Shown here: piece by piece, positions 11,816-22,730 of the stretch
Layout: each line of letters begins with the position of its first letter
Position numbering within the stretch: the first letter of the stretch is position 1
DNA from: Citrus sinensis
Lineage: Eukaryota > Streptophyta > Magnoliopsida > Sapindales > Rutaceae
Assembly: GCF_022201045.2 (NCBI RefSeq)
Contig: NC_068558.1
Location: forward strand, 48,401,501-48,465,500
Direction: 5' to 3'
DNA length: 64,000 bases
The notes under the pieces: generated by a model
Databases searched by the model: none
Told to the model about the DNA's origin: nothing
What the model saw: only the letters and a program-made list of their open reading frames with translations
Program-made: the position numbers and the translations under genes

Positions 11816-12563
11816 GGGAAAATTTACACCAATAGTCATAAAAATTTTGGCTTTTATCATCTTAACCCCCCAGACAAATTTCTATCAACATTAGCCATAA
11901 AAGAACCTTTGAGACTAAAATACCCCTCTCTCTCATCTCTCCCCCAACACTCTCTTTCACCCATCTCTCCCAAACCGAACAAACTCCCATCATCGGCGGT
12001 AACATCAGCCCTCGTCGGTGGCGGCTTCATCCCTCATCGGCGTCCGATCTACCATCTACAGTCTTCAATAAAGCCTAGGTTAGTTATTTTATTTATTTTC
12101 ATTTATACATAGTGGTATGAGTTATTTTCTGAACTTGGTCGAGAGTTTTAGTGAACTGCAAGTCGTGGGTGAATCTGGCGACATGTTGCCTGTCGCACCA
12201 ACGATTGGTGCGACAGGCAACATGTCGCCAGATTCATGCACGACTGGCAGTTCACTAAAATTCTCGAGCAAGTTCAGAAAATAACTCGTACCACTATGTG
12301 ATGCCGATTAGTATTGGATCCGGATAGATTATGATCATATTTAACTATTATCGTTGTCTTTTGTCGTCGCCGTTGGTTGATGATTCAAGAGTGAAAAACT
12401 GCCTTTAGTTTGACGAAAGAGGAGAAAGAAAGTTGCTTTTGGTTTATAAAGAAGGACAATTTGGGGAGAAAAGCGTGTGTTTGGTTAATGTTGATAGAAA
12501 AAAAGTTGAGAGGATTAATTGTAAAAATAACAAAAATTTTATGATTATTTTTGTAAATTTCCC
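11816..12563. mobile_element. TIR element carrying a 193-bp central palindrome
   Basis: It begins GGGAAAATTTACACC and ends GTAAATTTCCC; the homology between the two ends continues inward for about 45 bp. The 8-bp flanking repeat TCATTTCA (11808-11815 and 12564-12571) can be read as 9 bp if the next G is counted. The ends and duplication suit a Mutator-like element, with hAT as the alternative. Inside, the left half is GC-richer than its surroundings (CT-rich, then CATCGGCGG-type sequence near 11990-12060), which may be captured host DNA. The middle is a long hairpin. No transposase. Confidence 0.75.
12107..12299. repeat. Near-perfect 193-bp palindrome (95-bp arms, 3-bp loop)
   Basis: Arms run 12107-12201 and 12205-12299 around CGA, with only about seven mismatches. 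The innermost part (GGCGACATGTTGCCTGTCGC and its complement) pairs perfectly. If transcribed from either side it would form one long RNA hairpin. Confidence 0.93.
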
Positions 12564-12571
12564 TCATTTCA

Positions 12572-12960
12572 GACGCTCATGTTACTTAAAAGACATGAAA
12601 TGTGTTTACTCATAAATTTCATATATATGATAACGGTGCAAAATTCTTGATGATTTATCACAGCTTTGCTACAGTTGTGATTTGGGAGAGTACTGATTTT
12701 GTTGGCAATTATCGCACTTAAATCTTCCATCTCGCGCGATCGTCTCATTTTAATTAAAAAAATATATTTGCCATAATATCGCCCAACCTGAAACAAAGTT
12801 CCGCTGGCCACCAAGTGCTATTAAATAAATAAATATACAATATTTCATCAATTAACAAATACACAACCATCTAAAAATTAAAAAAAAAAAAAAAAAAACT
12901 TACTCACTTTATTACGTTTATAAAAATAAACAATATATCTGAAGTAATTATTTAAATAAC
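12572..12960. other. AT-rich gap
   Basis: AT-rich sequence with a poly-A run near 12880. I see no gene in it. The part from about 12960 onward is the 3' flank of the defensin-like gene and is shared with the relic at 10.5 kb. Confidence 0.4.
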
Positions 12961-13209
12961 AATCAATCCCTTTTGATCCAATGCATTATTAGTTGAAAAT
13001 GAGACTGTCTTAATCTTGAATTATGAGATCATTCACGCGATATCATATGCATCTAAAAGTCGCATGATTGTCTGAATCAAAGCGAGATTAAGGGATATCT
13101 GGAAGTAATTAAAAGTATAATTTATTTAATTATGAAGTCAAGCACAATGCTAATTAAAGGCCGACAAAGTTAACAGCTTGGGAACAACGATTTATAATGA
13201 AAATTGTCC

Positions 13210-13619
13210 TCATACTTTACAAAAACAATCATTAGGCGGGCCAGACTGATAAGGCGGAGAATGTTTCCTGCATACGACGCCGTACCGGGGGATATACTCT
13301 CCCTTGGACTTGCAAAGCTCCGTGCAGTCGGAGTCGTTGTTACAATGCCCAGCGTATAGCAAAGTGCCGCCCGGAGGCACTTCTGCGACTCCATACCCCG
13401 CCGCTGAAATTGCGTAATATATGATATATACTAAAATTAATTAATTAATTCATTCATTCATTCATCAATTAAATTTAGTTGCACGAGACGACTGATTAAC
13501 GATGCATTCTTAATTGATTTGTAGGCTTTAATTTAAATGTACGAACCTGAAGTGAGCAGAACGGCGATAAGCGCGACAAAGAAGACAAAGAGAGCAGAAC
13601 GAGTGTTGTCAAAAGCCAT
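13210..13619 (-). CDS. Defensin-like cysteine-rich secreted peptide (88 aa)
   Basis: Two exons, 13547-13619 and 13210-13403, joined by a GT-AG intron in the typical DEFL position just after the signal peptide; too short and split to show as one reading frame. Exon 1 gives a classical signal peptide (MAFDNTR, then a hydrophobic run ending VLLTSG). Exon 2 carries six cysteines spaced C-x5-C-x3-C-x13-C-x14-C-x-C. The C-x3-C and C-x-C pairs are the cysteine-stabilised alpha-beta signature. In the family such peptides are secreted and serve in defence or in cell-to-cell signalling; which applies here cannot be told. A TATAAATA lies 61 bp upstream of the start. A truncated duplicate lies at 10.9 kb. 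Confidence 0.78.
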
Positions 13620-13679
13620 TCTCACCAAACGCTAGATTTAGTTTGCTTGTGGAAGTTGCTGCGCTGAATCAAAGCTTAT

Positions 13680-13687
13680 TATTTATA
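13680..13687 (-). promoter_or_regulatory. TATA box of the defensin-like gene
   Basis: Minus-strand TATAAATA followed by ATAAGC, about 60 bp before the start codon. The same block and spacing are retained in the relic at 11039-11045, which supports its function. Confidence 0.6.
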
Positions 13688-14082
13688 CAACATTTTTGCA
13701 TATATTATAGAAATTAAAAATAAAAAAAACAACAACAACAACAGCAATATTAATGCATTTCTAATTTTACATCTTTTACAAGGATTTGGCATCCATATAT
13801 GAATCCATCTTTAAATGGAATTAAGTATCTCATACAGCTTGGCGTAGGGGTTTTTATGTTCTGAAGGGTATGCTGGGATTGATTCTCTTAAAATAAATTA
13901 AATGATTTTCACTCACTTAAGTCATATACATATTTAGAAAATGAAGTAATACTTATATATTATGCTCCTACGTTTTTTTTTTTTTTAAGTGTCGAGAGAT
14001 ATTTCAAATTTTATGCCAAATGGTATATCATTTATTAAGTAGTTAGTAATTCTTTACAGAATCTAAGTGAAATGAAACTTTA

Positions 14083-14841
14083 GGATGAGGTTATTTATAT
14101 TCTATATTTTACATTGAACACTATTTTACATTGAACACTATTTCAATAAATTTTAAAAATTAATTTTTACTCTGCACACTTTTTCAAGTATAAAAAATTA
14201 TCAAAACAATCCTCTATTTATATCTTACCATTATCTCATCCAATTTTATTCTTTATTAAAAGAAAAGAGTTCCATTCTATAAAATTCTATTATTGTTATT
14301 TGTTAAAAAGATATCAAATCTCTCTTTATCAAATTATCATTCTTCCTCTCTTCAAATAAAATATTTTTTCTTTAAAAGAATAAATTTCTCTTACTTTTAT
14401 TAGAGAGTTATGGACTTGAGAGTCCAATTTGAATTTGTAATTGACAATCTTCAAGCAACGGCAACATGTGCAGCTAATTTCACTTTCATTTTCCTTTTTT
14501 TTTAGGGGTTTATTTTTTCAAAATAATTTTACTTATTTTTGTGCATAAACAAAAATTATTTTTCAATTTCTTTAGTATACAGCTTGTTGGATTTTATTCA
14601 ACCTTTAATATTTTCTTTTACAATGATGAATTTGATTTGATATTGAAGAAAGTTAAATTAATTATAATTGGATTATTGAATTGGGAGGGTGTATTAAATG
14701 GTGTCAAGAGAAATAATATTTTACTAACTTAAATTAAATTATCCTTATTAGTAAATCACATTAAGGGTACTTCTAAAAGAACATTTTTTTATTAAAATTG
14801 AAATGTTCAAAGTAAAATATAGAGTGCAAATAACCCCACCC
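14083..14841. mobile_element. MITE with 35-40 bp terminal inverted repeats
   Basis: The left end GGATGAGGTTATTTATATTC and the right end (inverted) GGGTGGGGTTATTTGCACTC are related, and both continue as TATATTTTAC(A/T)TTGAACA. Flanks GAAACTTTA (left) and ATTACTTTA (right) agree at 6 of 9 bases, which is a worn target duplication. A tandem repeat of TTTTACATTGAACACTA lies near the left end. There is no transposase and the superfamily is not assigned. Confidence 0.6.
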
Positions 14842-14850
14842 ATTACTTTA

Positions 14851-16080
14851 ATAGAAATGACAAAAATTTGATTCATAAGGTTGTTAAACAACACTGAGGA
14901 TTTCAAAAGAAAAATCAACCAAAGTAGTTACAGTCATTAGGATTGCATTTATTGTAATTATTAACCACATATCACAATATCAAAACAATTTATAGTAAAT
15001 AATCCTCGTCAATAATATTGAATAATGAATAAAATAGTTAATAACTGTACTGATCAATAATCATAATAATGTTAATTGTGTTATCAGTTAGTAGCGATTA
15101 GTGATATGTATTGCTGCTTAGATTATGCCTTTCTTTTTTCTTTAACTATGTTCAATCAATATGTTTGTTATGAAATTTTTACAATAATTTTTGTCGCGTT
15201 ATTAATAAATATATCATTTTCTTACTTAATAAGAGAATATTCTTCCCACGTAATCAATATCATAACGATAATAAAAAAAGGGGTAATGGTTAATTTTCCT
15301 GATATAAAGATAGTTTTTAATATAATCTCACACTCACAGACACTTTTAAAGAAGGGGGGAGAGAGAGAGGATATATGTAGTAAATAATGCTCATCAATCA
15401 GTAAAATCCTATATGTTACTAGTTATTTTTTTGAAGTATCTAAATACAAACTTTTATACCTTGATTTCTTTGTTAATAAAAAGTCGATTTGCAATATTGA
15501 TACATATATATGTAGAGAAGGGTTGGGGGGGGGGAGGGCTGGAATATGAAATCAAAATCTACCTCTAAAGGTAAGGAGTAACATTTTTAAGACTTACGTA
15601 TAATTTATGGCTTGAGATTCAACACTTTAATTGAAAAAAAAGAAGAAGAAAGGATAACATGTACTCCTCTAGAAATTAATACAGTGGAAAAATAATTCTA
15701 AACCCACTGAATAAAATGTCGCACACATTTTCATCTAATAAGAGTTAGATCCTAGATTATGCAACCATTTTCAACTCTAGGATGTAAGATAATAAAGAAA
15801 AATAATTGATTAATTAATAAATTTCATTGTAAAACAAGAAAGACATACAAATTGAAATCTCTTGTCATCACACAAGCTTAATTCTATAGTATCAACTCCT
15901 CTAATAATAATATGAGTAGCCCATTGGTTTCGTGCTCAAGCATAAAGCCGTGTATGTTACTACAAATAAAACCATATAGCATAGAATTAATTATTTAATT
16001 AGTTTTCAGATTTTTTCTGAAATATCTTACCACGAGTGCATAGATAGTAAAATAAATTATGTAGTTAGATGGCAATTAAA
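14851..16080. other. AT-rich intergenic DNA
   Basis: No coding or RNA signal recognised. A G-run near 15524-15537 and several A/T runs are the only distinctive low-complexity features. Confidence 0.4.
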
Positions 16081-16085
16081 AAGAA

Positions 16086-16253
16086 TAAAGCTTACTTCAC
16101 CACAAAAATGAAAAGACAAAAGGGTGACCTAACCTCGTCTCCAAGCTCATGCAAACCCTATCCTCAAATATATGTCTTTTTGAGTAGTCAATTCATGGGC
16201 ATGCATTAACAAGAAGCTAGGCTTGGTCTTCCTTTCACTTCTTTTCTTATTTG

Positions 16254-16260
<7 letters not shown>
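16086..16260 (-). pseudogene. Decayed MIR159-like precursor 2
   Basis: The minus strand carries the conserved GGGTTTGCATGAGCTTGGAG (about 16139-16158) in the same spacing to the mature position as in the two flanking copies. The mature-equivalent at 16106-16086 reads TTTGTGGTGAAGTAAGCTTT, six mismatches from miR159. No good complementary 5' arm is visible, so it should not be processed as miR159. It is most simply a relic, though a diverged new small RNA cannot be excluded. Confidence 0.5.

Positions 16261-16287
<27 letters not shown>
16255..16287. repeat. (TA)n microsatellite
   Basis: Uninterrupted TA dinucleotides, followed 60 bp later by a poly-A run. Confidence 0.95.
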
Positions 16288-16288
<1 letters not shown>

Positions 16289-16914
16289 GATAGTCTAAGA
16301 GGCTTTAGATGCATTTCAGTCCACTGAATTCTGATATCTAGATTGGAAAAAAAAAAAAAAAAAAATCTGCTGGGATTTTCTTCTCTGAATTGGCGATTTG
16401 CATGCCGATGTTATTGCTGAATGACATCTACTTTTCACAATTGGTTTGATTCCTCAATTTTTTTCTTTAAAAAAACTTATACGTAATTAACTTTCAAAAG
16501 GCATCAATCCAATATTTGAATAATTAACCAAATAAATAAAGTAATAAGCGAAAGTACAGAGAAATTTTTTATTATTTTATTTGTCACGTAAATAAATAAA
16601 TAAATATTTAAAAAATTAATTAAAAGAATTTCTTTTCAGTGATACTCTTACTACCAAAATAGAGTAGTGAAGCCAACGACCGAAAACATGCCACATCGTC
16701 AAGTACATGAAGAGTTTATTAACATGTAAATTAACTTAAAAATGAATTAAAAAAAAAAGAAAAAAGAAAAAAAGCTAGCGTTCTTGATCTGGTGGGTGCA
16801 TATCAGTAACTTGATTGTTGAGCCAATAAGAGCCCTTCAGTACCTGGAAGAAAGATAACGCAGAACAATATAAATATTTCAGGGGAAAGGCCAGTTAGAA
16901 TAATGAGATGTCCA

Positions 16915-17093
16915 TGAATGGAGCTCCCTTCACTCCAATACCAAAAAGATCAAGGTAGCCTCGTCTCCCAGTTCATGCAAACCCTTAGACTGCGCCACAG
17001 TATTGAGTCTGCGCAACCACGGGTGTTCATGGACTAGCAGCCGTGGCCTACCATCACCTCCTTTCAGACTTGGAGTTCAGAGAGCTCCATTAA
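16915..17093 (-). ncRNA. MIR159: MIR159/319-like precursor 3
   Basis: The minus strand folds into a hairpin of about 180 nt. The 3' arm at 16939-16919 reads ATTGGAGTGAAGGGAGCTCC plus one base. The 5' arm at 17090-17070 reads ATGGAGCTCTCTGAACTCCA, pairing along almost the whole length with only a two-base internal mismatch and a G-U. The inner block GGGTTTGCATGAACTGGGAG matches the miR159.2 region. The mature sequence is intermediate between miR159 (TTTGGATTGAAGGGAGCTC) and miR319 (TTGGACTGAAGGGAGCTCC), but the precursor layout favours MIR159. This is the best-paired of the three copies. Confidence 0.8.
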
Positions 17094-17226
17094 AACCCTA
17101 ATTGCAGTTTCTAAACTACTAAACAAACTTCATTGCACCAACATAATATTGTAATGCTAAAACTTCAAAGCTATGCATGAAGTAAAAGAATAAAATTAGT
17201 TGCTGGACTTGGGAACCAAGATGGTC

Positions 17227-17234
17227 CTTTTATA
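17227..17234 (-). promoter_or_regulatory. Putative TATA box of MIR159-like locus 3
   Basis: Minus-strand TATAAAAG (followed by GACC) about 135 bp upstream of the hairpin base, in the same arrangement as at locus 1. Confidence 0.5.
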
Positions 17235-17249
17235 GCTAGCCTCATAAGG

Positions 17250-18670
17250 TGGGTGGGGGCTCTTGATGTAATTTGGAGCGTTGGATTTGAAACAAGAAAC
17301 ATGCATGTTTATGCAAAATCTGAGAATTAGATTTTCTTGTCTACAAATTAATGAAACGTTGCACTCCACATGGAAACTAGTGGTCATGGGTATCTTTCCC
17401 CTTTAACTTTACATTTATGAGTATTATTGGACGGCGTGACATATATCTTGGACTTCTAATTTTGTTCTTATCTCAATGATCTTAAGTTAAAGGTTAATTG
17501 AGAGTTTCAGAATCCGAATCCCAGTTGGTGATTCTTTCTACTAATGTTGGTTGGGATTATCTCAACCCTTTGATTTGTTTACTTTTCTAAACATGATGAG
17601 TGGGATTGGTGTCACATAAGTATTCTCACTATTACTTAGAAAATAATAACAGTCCTGAGGGAAGGTTTCTTTCCACCGATTAGGATGCTTAAAGATTTTG
17701 AAAATTGTTTCCCTTCCTTTAATGTGGACCAAGACTTAAAGCCCATCCTATATTTTAAAGGTTCTTTGACCTAATAAAGAGAACCCATCTGTAAATTTTC
17801 TCCCATTTTTTGCAGCAATAATGTAACGAAAATGTGACATTATTGTAGCAAATATGTGGGTGGCGCTCTTTATCAGTTTCGTCACATAAAAGATTAAAAT
17901 GTCCGGTCAGTCCTGATATTGATTATGTTTAAGGGTTCACTAATGCAAAATTCCTGGTTAAACACTTTCTTTGAATCTTATTAGCTAATGGTGGATTGTC
18001 GGTCATTCGTCATGTACAAGTGTTTTCTTTAATAGTGCCAACTTTTTTTATTTTTAATGCATATGGAAGGAATCACTACTAATAGTCATTGTCAGCAACT
18101 ATGTTCAGATGCTTGCTTTTCTTTTGATTAATCAAATTGTGCTAGAGCAAGTACACTATGACGCATTACATTATTGGTTCCAACAGTCGAAAGCGACTTC
18201 ACATCAAACTAGATTTTGGCTTGTTGATGCTCGGATTTGATCACACAAAAGGAGGTTCCTATGTTACAGCATCTGTAACACACACCCAAAGCAAATAGCA
18301 CACGTGTCCGGACTTACAGAGAAAAAGCAATGCAAATGCAAGGTTGGGGGGTTGGCTGAAGCAGCATCTGTAACTTAGCCACCTCCCACACCAAAAGATA
18401 CCAAGATTCAATATCTCTCAAGAGTCTGCACAACCCTGGACATGTCTTTGTTTCCCTGGAACAATTACTTCAGTTACGAAGTTTCTTATCTTTAGGTGGT
18501 TCGAAGTAATTCCATTAATCAATGATAAGTGGAAATCAGAGAGTCAGATAAAACTACATTTATGATCCAAAAGAAAAACACCATGGTGGGATTTAAATTT
18601 AGCTTGATCCGTGCAATTCTCATGTACATATGTAACACCGAATCCCGAAAGTACAAGCAAATCTTTGCCA
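17250..18670. other. Intergenic DNA between MIR159-like locus 3 and the coiled-coil gene
   Basis: Less AT-rich than the stretch before it. It probably holds the upstream region of the miRNA locus and, at its right end, the 3'UTR of the coiled-coil gene. No further gene recognised. Confidence 0.4.
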
Positions 18671-21600
18671 TTAGAAGGAACTTTTAGAGGGTTTTGAACA
18701 AGAGTGCTGAGCTTCTAACCTTGCTTCCAGTAATTTCTCCTTCAGGGTATTCACCTTCAAGCCTCTAGGTACTTTCAAAGAAGATTCGGATTTTTCAAAA
18801 TCTGGGGACGTCAATTTTGACATCCACTTCTGCACTGGACTTCCATGACTAGTGAATAAGGACTGAACATGAGAATCTTCCTTTAAATCAGTCTCAGGAT
18901 GAACCTTATCGCCTTCTGATGATAAGGAATGATTTCTGATTAAGTCATCAACCACGTGATTTAATTTCAATCCACCAGCTCCATTGTGTTTGCTTTCTTC
19001 GGTAGCCCCAGTCTCTCCTTCTAGCTCACCCCGTTCCCAATCTGGAAACTGGGACTCGGTTCTAGTCACTTGTTCATGGAACCATCCTGGTAAACTGGAC
19101 AAGTTATGACCCTTATTCCTTTTCCTTGACCTAACCTTTTTCTTTCCTGAATTTGAATTTACCAATTCTTCAAGATGCCCTTTTCTTGCACTATCCCCAT
19201 GCTGTTTAGAGCTGCCTCTGCTTTGTTTCCTGCTTGCACTCTTGTTTAGTTCTAAAACTTGTAAATCGACATCAGTAGAATATTCTTCATTAACAGTGTC
19301 TCGAGGAGCACTTACAGCCTCATTCAAGGGAAATGACTCTGTAGAATGACGAGAGGAATGACTTTTCTTTTGCTCATTTGTGGACAAGCTACCACCGGTC
19401 CTTGATTTAGAGAAGTGCTTAGCTTGAAGGAAATTCTCTATATCAAGACGTAGCTTGTCCAGAATTGTATTTTTATCTGAGAGACTATTTTGTGTTTCTG
19501 CAATCTTCATTTGCATCCGCTCATCAAGCCAAGATTCCGAAATATGGAGGATTAACCTGTCAGCATTTTTCATATGAGCATGATCCATCTCTGGCTTGTG
19601 TCTTAGTAATCGCACCTCTTCTTCATAATCCCTAATTCCCTTGGCGAACTCATCGCACAAGTTCTCCAGTAGAATCCTTGCTTTCCTTTCTCTTTCAAGT
19701 TCTTTCAGAATATTGGAGAAAGATGATTTCATATCAGAGAGATCTCGAGCTAGCTTCCGATGCAGACTTTCTGAGCATTTCCGTAGCTTCCTCTCATCTT
19801 CAAGCTCATCTTTCCATGACTGAACGGCAGCTTTGATTCTATTTCGCTCCTTGTCTTTCCTGATAATTTTTTCCTCCGCAACTTGCTTCATCAAATCATT
19901 CACTTCTTGCCTTTCTGTTTGCTTCTCTTGCAGCAACTCCTTTATTTTGGTCTGAGAATGATCTAGTTCCATTTTTAAAGCTTTCACCAAGGCTATATCA
20001 GATACATGCTGTTCTTCAAGACTCCAGATTCGATTAAGCACCGTCAGTAACTCCGTGGATGTTTTAAGGTTATACCTAGGCTTACCAAGCTTACCCCGAG
20101 AATCCAAAGAACTGGTGGGAGTAACTGCTGGGTTGTAAGCAGCCACCTGTACAGAGGAGGCGTCTAAATCCATTAAACTTATATAAAGAAGGTAAGCCAG
20201 CTTTTTGAATTGGACCGTCAAAAAGGCATAATAAACTGACAGATAGAATTGTGAAGTTCAAATCCATTACAAGATCAATGTTAATACAGGCAGTCACTGA
20301 AACTTTATCAGGAACTACGGGACAAAATCTTTGCCTCTCTTATCATAACTAAAGCAACATTGAAACGTGATATTTCAAAACATATTGATTTCAAATTTCC
20401 GACATTCATGGATATAACAAATCAATTAATCATAGAAATTAAGGAAGATCTTGTTTGGCTCCTTAGTAGAACAGATGAAGATTATAATTTACAAATTTCA
20501 GTGGGAAAAAAAAATGGTGTCATGTGTTACATGCTTATGTTGATGCCAATTTGAAAAAGATGAGTAAGAAGATATATCCAAATGGATTCCTAAGCGCCAT
20601 GCTCCCTCACATAACAATTTCCTTTGCACTCTGCATAATCTCTTTCCCATTTGATTCCAGTCCAGAAAAAAGAAGAAAACCTTGCAATGGAAGAGTCTTT
20701 GCCTATAACAGGCACATTGCTTGGATACACTCAATACGTACTACTTATATTTCCATATATTTATGACTTTTAACCAAACCACAGAGAATCTAGTCTAGAG
20801 AAAAATTTAAGTAAATACAGAAGAATAGAGATATTCACCTCCATTGAGTTATCATAACTGGCAGGAGATACAGGCTGCAGAGCATGACCATTCCTTTCGA
20901 CTGATTCATGGTGTTTCATCAATGATGCACTGAGGTGCCTCCTTGAGCCACTAGCACTCTCTGGCTGGAAGAATTGCAGGTCATGATTAGTTAACAGTAT
21001 CAAACTACTGAAATAGATACTGGTAATTCCTCTCCAAGTTCACATTTTATGTCTTATTTACTTGTCTTTTCGCTTCTCTAAACACCACAGCTAGAAGGGA
21101 AAAAAGGGGAAAAAAAAATCGAACTTCTGAATTACTTAGATTCAGTTTTCTTCTTTTTCACCATACGGCCAAATAAGCCTCCATCATATCACTCCATTAT
21201 CCTTGTTTTGACAAACAAAAACCATTGAATTGGCAAATTCAAACAATTGATTATTAAACTGACATTAGTCTTTGAGTAATGAAGGAAGGAACACAAACCA
21301 CCAAAATGAACTCGATGCATTACTAAAAAGATCCAGAGAAAAGAGGCCAGTAAGATAACGGGAAGACTCTAGAGCCACTTACATAATTGTAAATCATAGG
21401 AAAGCAAGTAAAACTTTCCGTTCAAAAAAACCGAAAGTATATAATAATCTCTCGTCAACAAATAACCGTTAACCATTAATACTTATTAGTACCCAAAACT
21501 TAAAAAAAAAAAAAAAAAAAGAAACCCAGCAAGCACTAACTTTATATATGTGTGTTTGTGTCTGTGTCAAAATAAGAGTAGTACCTGGCGAGGGTGAGGA

Positions 21601-21983
21601 TGAGGTGAACAAGTAGGGGGGTGACGGACATAGTTTGGAAGATTAAAAGGCCTGCTATTGTGGTTAAAATGTGATGATTTTGGGTTTGGCATTTTGGCAA
21701 GTGAGGTATGGTGGTGGTGGGGTTGGGGGTGAATTTCCCAGAGGGTGGCACAAAGTTTTCTAGCAGACACAGTAGTCGTTGTGGGAATATTATTAGGATC
21801 GAGAAATTCTTGAACAATGGGCCTGTTTAAAGATGTGAATTCAAGCCTCCATATCGGGGAAGGAGTAGAGGGACCTGATCTCTTCCCCACCTGAATCCCG
21901 CCTTTCTTCAACTTTTTCACCTTCATTTTCAATTCCTGCTTTTTCTGCTCCGCCGACTCTCCTTTTGCTTCTCCTCTTTCCAT
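18671..21983 (-). CDS. Coiled-coil protein, myosin heavy chain-related (At2g46250/At5g41620 type)
   Basis: 666 residues from three exons (21585-21983, 20839-20964, 18671-20146), all in phase 0. Exon 1 has the family's N-terminal motifs: a basic start, KKGGIQVGKRSGPSTPSPIW, and further on ARKLCATLWEIHP. Exon 2 is a serine-rich linker (GSRRHLSASLMKHHESVERN). Exon 3 begins VAAYNPAVTPTSSLD and then forms a long heptad-rich coiled coil (roughly residues 205-430, with many Glu/Lys/Leu). It ends in a Ser/Lys-rich tail with a basic KKKVRSRKRNKGH. No enzymatic motif is present, and the molecular role is unknown in the family to my knowledge. The gene order beside LRB agrees with Arabidopsis. Confidence 0.85.
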
Positions 21984-22730
21984 CTTCGCTGTTCACCTAC
22001 CTTTCTTTCGAGTTTCAGCCATCTTGCTCTCTTTTCACTTTCTTATTGGCTAACCTGGACCTCCTGCTTTCTTCCTGCTCGCACTGTGTGTGGGCATTGA
22101 CCATTTGAGTTTCATAGTCAGCACCGAATTGTTTTTTTTTTCCTGAGGCCAAAAATAGCATTATTATAATTATGCATGAACCAAAGACCGACATGCTTTT
22201 TTCCTCTTTTGATGCTAATCTAATCTATAAATAAGGCCACATGATTAATTCCTTTGAATTATAGGCCTCCTCGAAGCTACTATGCCTACGCGATTAGCTT
22301 CGTTAAAATCAAAAGGGCATCAATCAATCTTTGACCATGCTTTTACTGAACTCATTTAAGAATATTAAGTAAGATACGCCTGCTCCAAATTTAATTTAAC
22401 ATAATTAGATTTACAATGATGTCTTTTGTTCCCTCTCTGGCTCTTATCTCAATTGTGATTAAAACTAAAAGCACATCATGTCAATCAAGCCTTAGGCAAT
22501 CGGCTCCGAGGCAAATGGACCAAGCACGAGCACAAAACCACCGGCAGCATTTTGTCCGCTAATTCGTTTTTTGATGTGATCTTAGGCAGTTAAGCTCGGC
22601 TCTCCAGCTGTGACCAACCTTTACGCAAAATGTCGCAACAAAGTTTCTAAAAATAAGACAAACCTGTGGACTGTGTGGTCCATGTACTATTATTATTCTC
22701 AAATTCAATGTTCAACGAACCTCGGTTGCT
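21984..22730. other. Coiled-coil gene upstream region
   Basis: 5' leader and promoter region of the coiled-coil gene, grading into AT-rich intergenic DNA. No other feature seen. Confidence 0.4.

Noticed and set aside
13170..13394. Minus-strand frame starting MESQKCLRAALCY
   Set aside because: It overlaps the defensin-like exon 2 in a different frame. The spliced frame gives a signal peptide and an ordered cysteine pattern, while this one does not.
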